In this document: in pieces, positions 17,471-26,369 of the stretch
Position numbering within the stretch: the first letter of the stretch is position 1
Layout of the letters: each line of letters begins with the position of its first letter
NCBI GenBank assembly: GCA_002308615.1
Contig: DBWC01000101.1
Location: 1-39,492 of the forward strand
Source: Clostridiales bacterium UBA1248
GTDB lineage: Bacteria > Bacillota > Clostridia > Oscillospirales > CAG-272
Direction of reading: 5' to 3'
Length of the DNA: 39,492 bases
The notes under the pieces: model-generated
What the model was told of the DNA's origin: nothing
What the model saw: the letters and a program-made list of their open reading frames with translations, nothing else
Database searches by the model: none
Position numbers and translations under genes: made by a program

Positions 17471-18241
17471 ATGGCTTTGAATTTTACTTTTTTAGGCACC
17501 TGCGCGGCTGATTTTTCGCCGAGACTTCAGGGCGACTGCAAGGACAGATTCGACAAGGATGCGCGCCGCGCCTCGTGCGCATTGATAAACGGCAGATATC
17601 TGATCGACTGCGGTCCGCACTGCCCGGATTCTTTCCGTATCGCCGGGTACGATACGAAAAAAGTGACGGATATAATCGTCACTCATCTGCACCCGGATCA
17701 TTTTATACCGGAAAGCGTCGCTTTCATAGCAAAGGATCACCCTGTTACGCTGTGGGTACGCGAGGACGCGGTCGTTCCGGATATCGAAAACGTCACCGTC
17801 GTCAAGATGAAAAACTACGAAAAATACGAGGTGAGCGAAGAGCTGTCCGTCACCGGGCTTATCGCAAATCACGACGAAAAAGTATTCCCGCGTCATCTTC
17901 TGATCGAAATTGACGGCAAAAAGATATTCTACGGAATGGACGGCGGCTGGCTGATTTTCAGAACGTATATGCACCTCTGGAACACGCATCTCGATCTCTG
18001 CGTGCTTGACGGCACCTGCGGCGACTACGAGGGCGACTACCGCATGGGCGAGCATAACAGCATACCGATGATACGGCTTATGCTCCCGTCGCTCCGCACG
18101 GTCGGCACGGTCGACGATCGCACGCTCGTATACATATCGCATCTGGCGCCTTCTCTGCACAAATCCCACACCGAGACGGTGCAGATCTGCAAAAAGGACA
18201 ATATAAACGTAGCGTACGACGGGCTTACGGTCAGACTTTAA
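17471..18241 (+). CDS. MBL-fold metallo-hydrolase
   Basis: A 256-residue cytosolic metallo-beta-lactamase-fold protein. The signature THLHPDHF (residues 71-78) supplies His72, His74, Asp76 and His77; further metal ligands are probably in ANHDEKVFPRH, FYGMDGG, LDGTCGDYE and YISHLAPSLH. The fold covers hydrolases of many phosphodiesters and esters; the arrangement is closest to RNase Z/cyclic phosphodiesterase-like members, but no substrate can be named. AAAGGA lies about 8 bases before the ATG. The gene has its own promoter and terminator and stands between two minus-strand operons. Confidence 0.82.
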   Translation: MALNFTFLGTCAADFSPRLQGDCKDRFDKDARRASCALINGRYLIDCGPHCPDSFRIAGYDTKKVTDIIVTHLHPDHFIPESVAFIAKDHPVTLWVREDAVVPDIENVTVVKMKNYEKYEVSEELSVTGLIANHDEKVFPRHLLIEIDGKKIFYGMDGGWLIFRTYMHLWNTHLDLCVLDGTCGDYEGDYRMGEHNSIPMIRLMLPSLRTVGTVDDRTLVYISHLAPSLHKSHTETVQICKKDNINVAYDGLTVRL

Positions 18242-18245
18242 AATT

Positions 18246-18288
18246 CGTTTGCCGCCCTGACTTATGTCAGGACGGCAAGCGCTTTTTT
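18246..18288 (+). terminator. Terminator of the MBL-fold hydrolase gene
   Basis: CGTTTGCCGCCCTGAC and GTCAGGACGGCAAGCG form a 16-bp stem including two G-T pairs, with loop TTAT, followed by a T6 tract. The tract reaches the stop of the convergent ECF-associated gene. Confidence 0.88.
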
Positions 18289-19708
18289 ATTTATTTTCTC
18301 CATATCGCCGCTCGGCTTCTTTTTTCATTATATCTGAAAAGTTTACTTTCAGCGGCGGGTCGTTTTCGTACAGATACTGCGATACATCGGTTATCGATCC
18401 GTGCATTACGGAAATTACGATGGTTTCGCCTTTACCTTGGCTTTTTTCAAAAGAGATGCTCAGATAATCCGGATAAACCATATCGCGCTCCGGCGAAGAC
18501 GGGCATTGAGTATAAATATAGCTGTTCTCAAGACAGGAATATATGAGCCTAATAAATATATCGTTTATACTTGTTTCGCTCTTTTTATTTTTCGGCGAGT
18601 TATATATTATCCCGTTCAGGTAAATATGCTGCGCGTCCCGATCTTCGGTCAGAAACCGCCGAAGCGATCCGTTTGCAAATCCGGACTGCGTTTTATAAAG
18701 CAAAACGTCGTCGTTCATACAAAGCCCGTACGCGGTACAGTAAAGCTCTTTTACAGCTTCAGATACGCTGTCGTATTCTTCGTATTTATTATCATAATGA
18801 TCATCAAGTATCGATACGGTAAGTTTTTTTCTTTCAGCCGTCTTCGCCGTTTTTTTAAGCTCTTTCAGGTTTGCAGCATCATACACGGGTTCGCTTTCGG
18901 AATATTCCATATTTCCGTCAGCCGTTTCTTTTACATAGCTTACGGTCAAGCACACCTTACCGTCTTTTTCTTTCCAGCTGTATATCACGCCGTCGTTATA
19001 CCGAAGATCTTCGGGCTTTACACGGAGCTTCAGAGCAAGATCGTGTAAAAGTTGATTTGTGACAGCTCTGTATCTGTCCTCCGTAAGGTATATATCGTAT
19101 AGCCCGTCGAAGACGGAGGTGTTTTTTTCCGTTTTCCCGTCGCGGCGGTAAGTATACCCCGTACCGGTCTTTACACCGCCGACGTTAAAATCAAAAACAA
19201 TATCGGGTTTTTCTTTAGCGACGTCGGCGCTGTATTTAAGACTGACCGTCATCATATACCTCGGATAGTTTATAAGCTCAGGGTATTTTTCGGTCAAAAC
19301 GGTATACGCTTGTGTTACGATCTCCGCGTCCTTTATACCGTTTTCAGCGTACTGCGGCAAAGCCGCGTTATCGGGTATATACTCCGCCAGACCGTCGCTG
19401 ATGCAAAGGCTTCCTTTCATTACGGTTTCAGGCGCGTCGTCGTGTATGACCGTGTCTTCCCGTATCTCCGTTTCGGTATGCTCCGGCGGTATAAAGCCGT
19501 TGTTTTTGTATATTACCGGAATGTAACAAATAACTGCAAATAATATCAGAGTTGCGGCGGCAAATACGCCGGGCAGAATTTTTCCTGCAGAGATCCCCGC
19601 ATTCTTTTTTGCTTCGACCCCGCAGACGCGCAGTATTCTATTCTTATTTGACGACACTATATCCTCCGCCTCGGACAAAAGCAGTTTTTTTACCATTCTG
19701 TCAGTCAC
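18287..19708 (-). CDS. ECF-coupled membrane protein, probable anti-sigma factor
   Basis: A 473-residue protein with a short cytosolic N-terminus (VKKLLLSEAEDIVSS...VEAKKN), one transmembrane helix (roughly 45-65) and about 400 extracytoplasmic residues. This is the topology of sigma-regulating proteins encoded beside ECF sigma genes in Firmicutes (RsgI- or DUF4179-like), but I cannot name a family for the outer domain. GTG at 19708 is preferred because AAGGAG lies 10 bases upstream; an upstream in-frame GTG at 19717 is only 1 base from that site. The start overlaps the sigma stop by 8 bases. Predicted role: binds the sigma factor at the membrane and releases it on an outside signal. Confidence 0.65.
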   Translation of the reverse strand: MTDRMVKKLLLSEAEDIVSSNKNRILRVCGVEAKKNAGISAGKILPGVFAAATLILFAVICYIPVIYKNNGFIPPEHTETEIREDTVIHDDAPETVMKGSLCISDGLAEYIPDNAALPQYAENGIKDAEIVTQAYTVLTEKYPELINYPRYMMTVSLKYSADVAKEKPDIVFDFNVGGVKTGTGYTYRRDGKTEKNTSVFDGLYDIYLTEDRYRAVTNQLLHDLALKLRVKPEDLRYNDGVIYSWKEKDGKVCLTVSYVKETADGNMEYSESEPVYDAANLKELKKTAKTAERKKLTVSILDDHYDNKYEEYDSVSEAVKELYCTAYGLCMNDDVLLYKTQSGFANGSLRRFLTEDRDAQHIYLNGIIYNSPKNKKSETSINDIFIRLIYSCLENSYIYTQCPSSPERDMVYPDYLSISFEKSQGKGETIVISVMHGSITDVSQYLYENDPPLKVNFSDIMKKEAERRYGENK

Positions 19709-20225
19709 GTTTATCACTCTCCTTATAGTATTCTTTAAGCGTTTGCAGAGCCCTTACGTATCTTTTCTGCGTCGCGGCAGCGGACAGATTTATTTCTTTT
19801 CCTATTTCCTTGAATTTAAATCCGAAAAACACGTGATCCGTCACTATTTTTCTGTCCGTATCGGATAATCTCATAAGTGCGTCCGTCATTATGGTGCCGT
19901 CTGATACCGTATCGTCAGACGCAGCTTCCGTTTCATCAATCGGCATATCGTATTTCCGCTTTGACAAAAGCTTCAAAGACTGGTTTCTCGCCACCGCCAG
20001 AACGTACGATACGGCACCGTCGCCTCTGTATGATCGGGCGGAGCCGACAAGCTCTATCATCGTATTCTGCAGAACGTCTTCCGCGTCCTGACGGTTATTT
20101 AAAATATTGTATGCGGTTATGTATATTGCTTTGCTCATACCGTCATATATACCGGATAACGCGCTTTTGTCGCCTGCGGCAAGTCTTTTGAGCAGCTTAT
20201 TCAGTTTGATTTCACCGGTTTGCAA
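19701..20225 (-). CDS. RNA polymerase ECF-type sigma-70 factor
   Basis: A 174-residue ECF sigma factor. Region 2 spans about 20-80 (YDGMSKAIYITAYNILNNRQ, DAEDVLQNTMIELV), and region 4 about 115-170 (RLSDTDRKIVTDHVFFGFKF, then KEIGKEINLSAAATQKRYV helix-turn-helix). It should direct RNA polymerase to a small regulon. The start is TTG at 20225, set by AAGGCGGTGA about 9 bases upstream. It overlaps and is coupled to the probable anti-sigma gene. The leader shares a 28-29-base motif with the other ECF gene of the window (29205-29762), suggesting related or mutual control. Confidence 0.9.
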   Translation of the reverse strand: MQTGEIKLNKLLKRLAAGDKSALSGIYDGMSKAIYITAYNILNNRQDAEDVLQNTMIELVGSARSYRGDGAVSYVLAVARNQSLKLLSKRKYDMPIDETEAASDDTVSDGTIMTDALMRLSDTDRKIVTDHVFFGFKFKEIGKEINLSAAATQKRYVRALQTLKEYYKESDKRD

Positions 20226-20230
20226 AGAAT

Positions 20231-20259
20231 ATCACCGCCTTTCACATATATAGTACGGT
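20231..20259 (-). promoter_or_regulatory. Leader/promoter motif shared by both ECF operons
   Basis: Minus strand: ACCGTACTATATATGTGAAA then GGCGGTGAT. The same string, with four small differences, lies before the second ECF gene at 29766-29793. CGTAC in the -10 position is typical of promoters read by ECF sigma factors, so autoregulation is likely; a shared -35 could not be aligned. Confidence 0.55.
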
Positions 20260-20329
20260 TTTTTAGTGTTTTTCGGACAAACAATTTTTATTTTTTATGT
20301 AAATTTATTGACTTTACCCGAATAATTCG

Positions 20330-20560
20330 CAGGGCGACATTGACCGCCCGTACGAGCCTTTTTTGTGCTAACGGTATGATTACGCGCTCTCCCTCAGGCG
20401 CTTTGCGCCAGCTCCCTCCCGGAGTGAGCCTTAATCCGCTTTTCCCGTGGGAATCCCCCATATTCGTCGGCGGCAGGGGTTCCCCCGACGCGAAATTGAG
20501 AGTGTTGGGGATTCGCGTATGCCGACACCGATTTTATTCTTTATTCTTTATTATTTAACC
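20330..20560. repeat. Dispersed palindromic repeat region
   Basis: Non-coding stretch between the ECF leader and the glycosidase promoter. It contains GGCGCTTTGCGCC (a 5-bp stem, loop TTT) inside a CTCCCT...CTCCC context, a CCC/GGG-rich segment with GGGAATCCCCCATATTC and GTTGGGGATTC, and ends in ATTCTTTATTCTTTATT. These resemble mosaic palindromic repeats common in gut Clostridia genomes; that comparison is from memory. No ORF with a ribosome binding site was found. Confidence 0.5.
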
Positions 20561-20601
20561 GTACCCTTGCATATTATTTTAATTTAAATTTGCAAAATTC
20601 C

Positions 20602-20630
20602 TTGACTTTGCGCTTGCAAATAGTTATAAT
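20602..20630 (+). promoter_or_regulatory. Promoter of the GH106-like gene
   Basis: TTGACT (20602-20607), 17-base spacer, TATAAT (20625-20630), about 28 bases before the chosen start codon. Confidence 0.85.
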
Positions 20631-20657
20631 AAAGAAAATATGATCCGGAGGTTTGTC

Positions 20658-23372
20658 ATGGATTTCAAAAACGTAGACAAAAAATACCGTCCGATACCGT
20701 TCTGGTCGTGGAACGAAAAGCTGAACACGGCTGAGACGCGGCGGCAGATAGGGTTGATGGACGACGTCGGCATAGGCGGCTTTTTCATGCACGCGCGCGG
20801 AGGGCTTCAGACCGAATACATGGGAGATGAGTGGTTCGACAACGTGGGCGCGTCGATAGATGAGGCTGAGAAGCGCGGTATGCACGCCTGGGCGTACGAC
20901 GAAAACGGCTGGCCGTCCGGCTTCGGCGGCGGCAAGGTCAACGGGCTGGGGCTCAAATATCAGCAGAAATATCTGCGCATCGCGCCGCTTTCCGAGAAAA
21001 GCGAAGCGGAGCACGAGATATACCGTGACGGAAAATACATATATTACTTTGACGTAAACCCGTTCTACGTGGACACGCTTGACCGCGAGGTCATAGCCGA
21101 ATTCATCCGCGTGATATACGAGCCGTATTACGAAAAATGCAAAAACACCTTTGACGGATTTTTCACGGACGAACCGCAGATAAGCAGAAACGGTATTCCG
21201 TGGAGCCTTACGCTGCCGGAAAAATACAAAAAAGAATACGGAGAAGAGCTTCTGCCGCAGTTATACAAGCTGTTTTACGAGGAGGACGATTACGCCGCGG
21301 TGCGCGTGAAATTCTGGCGCCTCGTCACGATGCTTTTCTCGGAAAATTTCATGAAGCAGATACACGACTGGTGCGTATCTCACGGTCTGAAATTCACCGG
21401 TCATATGGTGCTTGAGGAAAGACTTGACTGGCAGGTGACCTCAAACGGCGCGTGTATGCCGCATTACGAATATTTTGATATTCCCGGTATGGACTGGCTC
21501 TGCCGTCCGATCTTCCCGTGCCTTACGATACATCAGTTAGCGTCAACGGCGGCACAGACCGGCAAAAAGCAGATACTTACGGAGAGCTTCGCGCTCTGCG
21601 GACACAACGTGTCTCACGAAGAGCTGAAGCGCAACTACGAGTGGATGATGGTGCGCGGCGTCAACCTGCTCTGCCAGCATTTAGAGGGCTATTCCCTGCG
21701 CGGCATAAGAAAGCGCGACTATCCGCCGGCAATGCATTATCAGCAGCCTTGGTGGGAGTATTACAGGCAGTGGAACGACGCGGTTTCCCGCACGGGCATG
21801 ATACTGTCCGAGGGCAAGCTCGACGTTGACACGCTCCTTATCCATAACATCTCTTCCGCCTGGGTCAATTTCAACTGCCGTGATAACTCGGGCATACAGG
21901 AGTATAACGACGCGATGCTTAAGCTTATCGACAAGCTTGAGAAAAAGCATATCAATTTCCATTTAGGCGACGAGATAATGATGGAGCGACACGGAAAAGT
22001 CGAGGGCGACACGCTCGTAATAGGCGAGATGAGATATAAAAAAATCATTATTCCGCCGCACGCGACTTTCTTTGAAAATACCGAAAAACTGCTCAAACAG
22101 TTCAAGGCTAACGGCGGTATGATCGTCGTTCCCGAGGAACTTGCCGCAAACGAGATTACCGATAACGGAAATATCACGTATACAAAGCGTATATTTGACG
22201 GCTTTACTATGCACTACTTTGTAAACTCGACGTCGGATCGTCAGTTTGCAAAGATAAACTGCGGCGGAAAGATGCTCGTACAGGAAACCGGAGACCTTGC
22301 CGATTTCTACGGAGAATACGATTTTGCGCCGATGTCAAGTCTTATAGTGATCGACGACGGCACGCCCCACGCACAAAAGCCAAAGACGGTGCAAAAAGAG
22401 ATTCTTGATCTTTCCGGCAAATGGGATATAACCGAAAAAACGCCTAACAGCCTGACGCTTGACAAATGCACGTACTGGTTTGACGGAGTGCTTCAGCAGG
22501 AAAACGGCTACATCTTAAACGTCGCGCAGAGAGCGTACGACCTCGGCAGACCCGTTGACATCAGATGCGAATTTACGGTAAAAGCCGATTACGTGCCTGA
22601 AAAGCTCATGCTCGCGTGCGAGACGCCGGAAATATTCAGGATCAGCATAAACGGCAAGCCGTTAGAACAAAAAGAATGCGGCTGCTTCCGCGATTCCGCG
22701 TTCCGTTTGCTTGACGTATCCGGACTTTTCACCGTCGGCGAAAACAAAATAACGCTTGATACGCATTTCGTACAGTCGCCCGAGGTGTACGAGAACATGG
22801 AAAAGGCGAAGGTCTTTGAATCCGAGAAAAACAAGTTGACGTACGATATGGAAATAGAGTCGATGTACCTTGTCGGAGATTTCGGCGTAAGGCTGCAGGG
22901 CGAATTTGAGCGCATACCGAACGACGCGTATTTCTTCGGCGGCGATATCGTGATAGAAAAACCGACGGAGAAAGTCGGTCTTCACAGACTCGATCTTCAG
23001 GGCTTCCCGTTCTTCTCCGGCAAGCTGACGTTTAAAAAGAATATCGTATCTGACGGCAAGCCGACTTTGATCCGCTTTGACAAAAAGGGCGTAAACGCCA
23101 TACACGTAAAGATAAACGGGGCAGACGTCAAAACTCTTATGTTTACCCCGTACGAGCTTGATATAACGGAATATCTTAAACCGGGCGAAAACGAGATAGA
23201 GCTTACGATGGCGAACAACTTGAGAAACCTGCTCGGCCCGCACCACAATACCGGCGGCGAACTCTTTGCCGTCTCTCCGCAGAGCTTCTACTACGAATCC
23301 TGCATCTGGAGCTACAACAGACCGTGGCCCTATGAAGAAAGGTATTGCCTGGTAGAAACTTCGCTGATTTGA
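20658..23372 (+). CDS. Large glycoside hydrolase, GH106 (alpha-L-rhamnosidase)-like
   Basis: A 904-residue protein without a signal peptide, so probably cytosolic. The N-terminal half is a TIM-barrel glycosidase whose opening matches GH106-like proteins: PIPFWSWNEKLN, GIGGFFMHARGGLQTEYMGD, AWAYDENGWPSGFGGGKVNG. Further conserved stretches are FDGFFTDEPQIS (candidate acidic catalytic residues) and GLKFTGHMVLEE. The C-terminal third has two jelly-roll, galactose-binding-like modules (FRISINGKPL...LDVSGLF; IHVKINGADVKTL...LDITEYLKPGENEIEL). GH106 enzymes release alpha-L-rhamnose from plant or microbial glycans; the actual linkage is unknown. ATG at 20658 is chosen over ATG at 20640 because GGAGG (20647-20651) lies 6 bases before it and the earlier ATG would sit about 10 bases after the -10 box. 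Confidence 0.82.
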   Translation: MDFKNVDKKYRPIPFWSWNEKLNTAETRRQIGLMDDVGIGGFFMHARGGLQTEYMGDEWFDNVGASIDEAEKRGMHAWAYDENGWPSGFGGGKVNGLGLKYQQKYLRIAPLSEKSEAEHEIYRDGKYIYYFDVNPFYVDTLDREVIAEFIRVIYEPYYEKCKNTFDGFFTDEPQISRNGIPWSLTLPEKYKKEYGEELLPQLYKLFYEEDDYAAVRVKFWRLVTMLFSENFMKQIHDWCVSHGLKFTGHMVLEERLDWQVTSNGACMPHYEYFDIPGMDWLCRPIFPCLTIHQLASTAAQTGKKQILTESFALCGHNVSHEELKRNYEWMMVRGVNLLCQHLEGYSLRGIRKRDYPPAMHYQQPWWEYYRQWNDAVSRTGMILSEGKLDVDTLLIHNISSAWVNFNCRDNSGIQEYNDAMLKLIDKLEKKHINFHLGDEIMMERHGKVEGDTLVIGEMRYKKIIIPPHATFFENTEKLLKQFKANGGMIVVPEELAANEITDNGNITYTKRIFDGFTMHYFVNSTSDRQFAKINCGGKMLVQETGDLADFYGEYDFAPMSSLIVIDDGTPHAQKPKTVQKEILDLSGKWDITEKTPNSLTLDKCTYWFDGVLQQENGYILNVAQRAYDLGRPVDIRCEFTVKADYVPEKLMLACETPEIFRISINGKPLEQKECGCFRDSAFRLLDVSGLFTVGENKITLDTHFVQSPEVYENMEKAKVFESEKNKLTYDMEIESMYLVGDFGVRLQGEFERIPNDAYFFGGDIVIEKPTEKVGLHRLDLQGFPFFSGKLTFKKNIVSDGKPTLIRFDKKGVNAIHVKINGADVKTLMFTPYELDITEYLKPGENEIELTMANNLRNLLGPHHNTGGELFAVSPQSFYYESCIWSYNRPWPYEERYCLVETSLI

Positions 23373-23379
23373 ATTTTGT

Positions 23380-23460
23380 AGGGGAGGGGTCTCCCCTCAC
23401 GAATTATGAATTAAGAATTCAGAAGCGTTTGCCTTCTCCGATATGAGAAGCCGAAAAATC
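23380..23460. repeat. Short palindrome and AT repeat after the glycosidase gene
   Basis: GAGGGGTCTCCCCTC (23384-23398) is a perfect 6-bp stem, followed by GAATTATGAATTAAGAATTC. A similar GGGAGGGTTGACCCCTCCC palindrome occurs near 30425. It may help end transcription but lacks a T-run. Confidence 0.45.
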
Positions 23461-23670
23461 TTGCGCGAAGCGCATATCGAGTGCGTAAGCACAGATCGAG
23501 CAGACCGTACAGGTCTGCACATCGAATCGCGTAAGCGATATATCGACAAAAAAGTCGATATGCCTTTGGCTCGATATGTCTGTCGACTCGATGTGCCATG
23601 CGGGAACCCCCATTGCTCACACAGTTCGCAACGGGGAACCCCTTTGGCTCGATATGTCCCTTGCGGGACA
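23461..23670. repeat. Palindrome array A with ATCGA/TCGAT linkers
   Basis: A chain of short perfect hairpins of unrelated sequence: TGCGC-gaa-GCGCA, GTGC-gtaa-GCAC, GCAGACC-gtaca-GGTCTGC, ATCGC-gtaa-GCGAT, then a central ATATCGAC-a6-GTCGATAT, then GCC-ttt-GGC and TGTCCC-ttgc-GGGACA. Hairpins in the left half are separated by (at)ATCGA, those in the right half by TCGATATG, its reverse complement. CCTTTGGCTCGATATGTC occurs twice (23563-23580, 23641-23658). No coding capacity is evident. Confidence 0.7.
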
Positions 23671-23790
23671 AGAAGCCTCATCCGTCACGCTTGCGCGTGC
23701 CACCTTCTCCCACGGAGAAGGCTTTTACCTTGCCTCCCTCTGTGAGGGAGGTGGCTCACGCCTTTCGCGAGACGGAAGGAGTTTTTAAAG
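23671..23790. repeat. Dispersed hairpin repeat (CACGC/CCTTCTCC/CCTCCCTC stems)
   Basis: Three consecutive perfect hairpins: CACGC-ttgc-GCGTG, CCTTCTCC-cac-GGAGAAGG and CCTCCCTC-tgt-GAGGGAGG. They start with GCCTCATCCGTCACGC, which I recall as the opening of a widespread gut-Clostridia repeat. Together with array A this explains the 480-base gap; no gene is seen in it. Confidence 0.6.
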
Positions 23791-23858
23791 CAAACATTTA
23801 TAAAAAGAGGCGATAGACTAACCCCTATCGCCTCTTAATTCTTATTCTCCGCTTCTAT

Positions 23859-25298
23859 TCAGCTATTCTTTTTCTTTTTTAATATGATCGCGACAACAAC
23901 GGCGGCTATGACCGATACGGTGGCGACGGAACACATGACAACGACAAGGACAGTATTTGAGCTTTTCTTTCCGGGCTCGTCCTCACCTGCGGTCGTTTGC
24001 TCCGCGTCTGTCTGTTCCTCATCGGTCGGCTGCCCGGCTTCGGTCTTTGTTTCCGTAACGTCTGTTTCAGTCACGACGGCCTCCGTTTCGGTCTCCGTTT
24101 CGTTCTCCGTTTCTTCTGCGGTTTCCTCAGCTTCCGTCTTTACTGATACGGATCTGAAATAGAATACCGTATCCTCCGAACCGTATCTGTCCGGGTCTAT
24201 GCGTATAGAACGTACCTGATCATACCAGTTGCCGTATTCGTCCTCAAGCATATTGACTTCAAGCTCGGCGTAGTCCTCCGTCGCATCCATATAATAGAAA
24301 ATATGGTTTTTCTGAATATCGGTACGCGATTCCGTTGACGTATAGAATATCTCGCCTTCGCAGTCTTCTTCCGTTTTGTAAGATATAACGACCGTTGTAT
24401 ATCTGTCCGCGTTGAAATATTTTGACATATTCATGGGAAGATAGAAGAACGGGTCACCTCCCGTAACGGTTATCTTCATACACCCTTCAACTTCGTCGTA
24501 TTCAAGTGTGCAGTCGTTTCCGGTCCCCATCATTTTCGCAACGACCGCGGGATCGGTGAAATCGGCAATCATAAGCGAGCTTGCCGTTTCGTCAAGCGGG
24601 GTATAGCCGCGTTCCGTCGGAGGAGTCGCGTTTTCCGCGTGAGCTACAGTCACGTTCGTAAACGTACTGTTCGTTATCTTTGAGCATATTCCGTAGCCCG
24701 CTCCGGTCAGAGGATCGCTTTTGTCCGTCCATTCAAGGAACGGCTCTATTTCCGTCATAACGCTGCCGTCTTCTGCTATATCGGATATGTATATTTCAAA
24801 GTGCGCGTTTTCCGGATCGTATATGAGCCAGAGTCCGACCTTGTCGCCGGCGCGGAAGCCCGTGGAACGGTCTATAGCCGCCCAGTCTCCCCATTTTCCG
24901 ACGTTCTTTTCAATGCCTATAAAACCGCCGTCCGTACTGCTTGCCACATCTATAAGGTAGTATTCGTCAGAACCTTCCTCTATCACGCCGTTGCCGTTGA
25001 CGTCAGTTACGCCGACAAGAAATCCGGAATCTCCGCCAAGCTCATCCGGTTCGGATTTTTTATCGGAAACCGTCAACTCCATATAAAGTCTCAGCTTTTC
25101 CGACGTGTTTCCGAGAGAGTAAAAACCGAAATCCGGCCACTTTATACGTTCTTTGCAGACGTAAGTCGTTCCGTTTATCTGCCAATCTCCGCCGTAGTCA
25201 GTATTTTCACTGATCAGCCCCTCGCTTGCGGATGCGGCGCACGTTATCGCCGCCGCGATCATAAAGACGACCGTCAGTAAAGAGACCTTTATTTTCAA
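23859..25298 (-). CDS. Membrane-anchored surface protein with Thr/Glu-rich stalk
   Basis: A 479-residue exported protein. TTG at 25298 is chosen because CCGGAGG lies 9 bases upstream and it begins exactly at a signal peptide (MKIKVSLLTVVFMIAAAITC); a longer reading from 25346 would overlap the previous gene. Two beta-rich domains follow: about 30-230, where GFLVGVTDVNGNGVIEEG resembles a DOMON/CBM9-like carbohydrate-binding fold, and about 240-400. Then comes a Thr/Glu-rich stalk (about 400-445), a transmembrane helix (about 450-473) and a KKKK tail. It is probably anchored to the membrane with the domains outside; binding to a glycan is inference. Last gene of the ectB-headed operon, 16 bases after its neighbour. 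Confidence 0.72.
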   Translation of the reverse strand: MKIKVSLLTVVFMIAAAITCAASASEGLISENTDYGGDWQINGTTYVCKERIKWPDFGFYSLGNTSEKLRLYMELTVSDKKSEPDELGGDSGFLVGVTDVNGNGVIEEGSDEYYLIDVASSTDGGFIGIEKNVGKWGDWAAIDRSTGFRAGDKVGLWLIYDPENAHFEIYISDIAEDGSVMTEIEPFLEWTDKSDPLTGAGYGICSKITNSTFTNVTVAHAENATPPTERGYTPLDETASSLMIADFTDPAVVAKMMGTGNDCTLEYDEVEGCMKITVTGGDPFFYLPMNMSKYFNADRYTTVVISYKTEEDCEGEIFYTSTESRTDIQKNHIFYYMDATEDYAELEVNMLEDEYGNWYDQVRSIRIDPDRYGSEDTVFYFRSVSVKTEAEETAEETENETETETEAVVTETDVTETKTEAGQPTDEEQTDAEQTTAGEDEPGKKSSNTVLVVVMCSVATVSVIAAVVVAIILKKKKNS

Positions 25299-25314
25299 AA
25301 TAAATTTCCTCCGG

Positions 25315-25824
25315 TTATATCTGTTTTTTCGTTTCCAGTCTGTCAAACGCGGCGGAGTTTTTCTTTGTTTTTACAAAGTTTATTATATAGAATACTGCCG
25401 CCAGACCGCTGAAGCATACGCAGAATACGATCATTCCGACGGAGCTGCAGCGTTTTCTCGCTATGGAAATATCCGTGTCTGTCGTGCTCTGGTAGTACTC
25501 CACTTTCTTTAACATCGCAAAATCGATTATCGCCCCGGGCAGAAAAACGAAAAACGCGGGGAAAAGATACGCGCCGCCCATAACGAAAAACATGTAGATC
25601 GCCGCAAAGTTCTTTTCATACGAGTTGAGATTCGCCTGCGATACGGCAAAACCGGATAACGATATTATTGTAACCGCCGCGACGATGAAGGTAACGCACG
25701 CCGCAAGCATCATAAATCCGCTCAGCTTCCAGCCGAAATGCTCTAAACCGAGGAATTTTTTCATGTTTTTTAAAACTATGGCGTCACGCTCTTCCGTGCT
25801 TGAACCGTTTTGTACGTTGTCCAT
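25315..25824 (-). CDS. Four-helix membrane protein, paralogue B
   Basis: A 169-residue protein with hydrophobic segments near residues 35-62, 70-105 (containing a probable break) and 125-148. The C-terminal part RCSSVGMIVF...FYIINFVKTKKNSAAF is nearly the same as in the next gene upstream (25850-26356), as is the acidic N-terminal segment before the first helix, so the two arose by duplication. AAGGAG lies 8 bases before the ATG. No known family is recognised. Being co-transcribed with the surface protein and the aminotransferase suggests a joint function at the membrane. Confidence 0.68.
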   Translation of the reverse strand: MDNVQNGSSTEERDAIVLKNMKKFLGLEHFGWKLSGFMMLAACVTFIVAAVTIISLSGFAVSQANLNSYEKNFAAIYMFFVMGGAYLFPAFFVFLPGAIIDFAMLKKVEYYQSTTDTDISIARKRCSSVGMIVFCVCFSGLAAVFYIINFVKTKKNSAAFDRLETKKQI

Positions 25825-25849
25825 ACTTCCGCTCCTTTTTGATTGATAT

Positions 25850-26356
25850 TTAAAGCTTTTGTCCGGCCTCGACTCTGTCGAGTATCGCGGCGTTGTTTTT
25901 GGTCTTAATAAAATTGATTATAATGAATATCAAGGCGATCTTATTGAAAAAGAATCCGAAAACTATCATGCCGACAGAGGTGCAGCGCCTGCGTGCCGCC
26001 GGCAGATCCGTATATACCGCTTCCTGATAACAGCTTACCTTGTTGATCATGATAAGGTTTATTATTCCCACGGGAAGGAAAGAAAACAACGCGAGTGCGA
26101 TATACGTGATCCCGACCGTCATCATTGCAAAGACCGACGGCATGGGAACGTATCCGGTATTTGACTGATCCGTATATAATATGCCGACCGTGAAAACGAA
26201 GAGACCTGCCAATGCAAACAGTACGGAATATATTATAAATACTATACCCGCTATCTTCCACGCTCTCTTTTCCCAGCGCAGATAACGCGACATCTCGGAT
26301 AACGCTTTTTCTTCCAGCGTTACTCTTTGGGCGGCACCGTCATCAAATCCACTCAT
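25850..26356 (-). CDS. Four-helix membrane protein, paralogue A
   Basis: A 168-residue protein with the same plan as its downstream neighbour: a charged, acidic N-terminus, hydrophobic segments at roughly 38-60, 72-105 and 122-148, and the shared motif RRRCTSVGMIVF...IIINFIKTKNNAAIL. AAAAGGAG lies about 6 bases before the ATG, and the gene starts 13 bases after the ectB-like stop. The family is not recognised. The paired paralogues could form a hetero-oligomeric membrane complex, but this is speculation from gene order. Confidence 0.68.
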   Translation of the reverse strand: MSGFDDGAAQRVTLEEKALSEMSRYLRWEKRAWKIAGIVFIIYSVLFALAGLFVFTVGILYTDQSNTGYVPMPSVFAMMTVGITYIALALFSFLPVGIINLIMINKVSCYQEAVYTDLPAARRRCTSVGMIVFGFFFNKIALIFIIINFIKTKNNAAILDRVEAGQKL

Positions 26357-26369
26357 GCTTTTCTCCTTT

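Noticed and set aside
20330..20560. Insertion sequence or transposon remnant
   Set aside because: There is no transposase fragment, and no terminal inverted repeat with target duplication was found; it reads as short palindromic repeat DNA.
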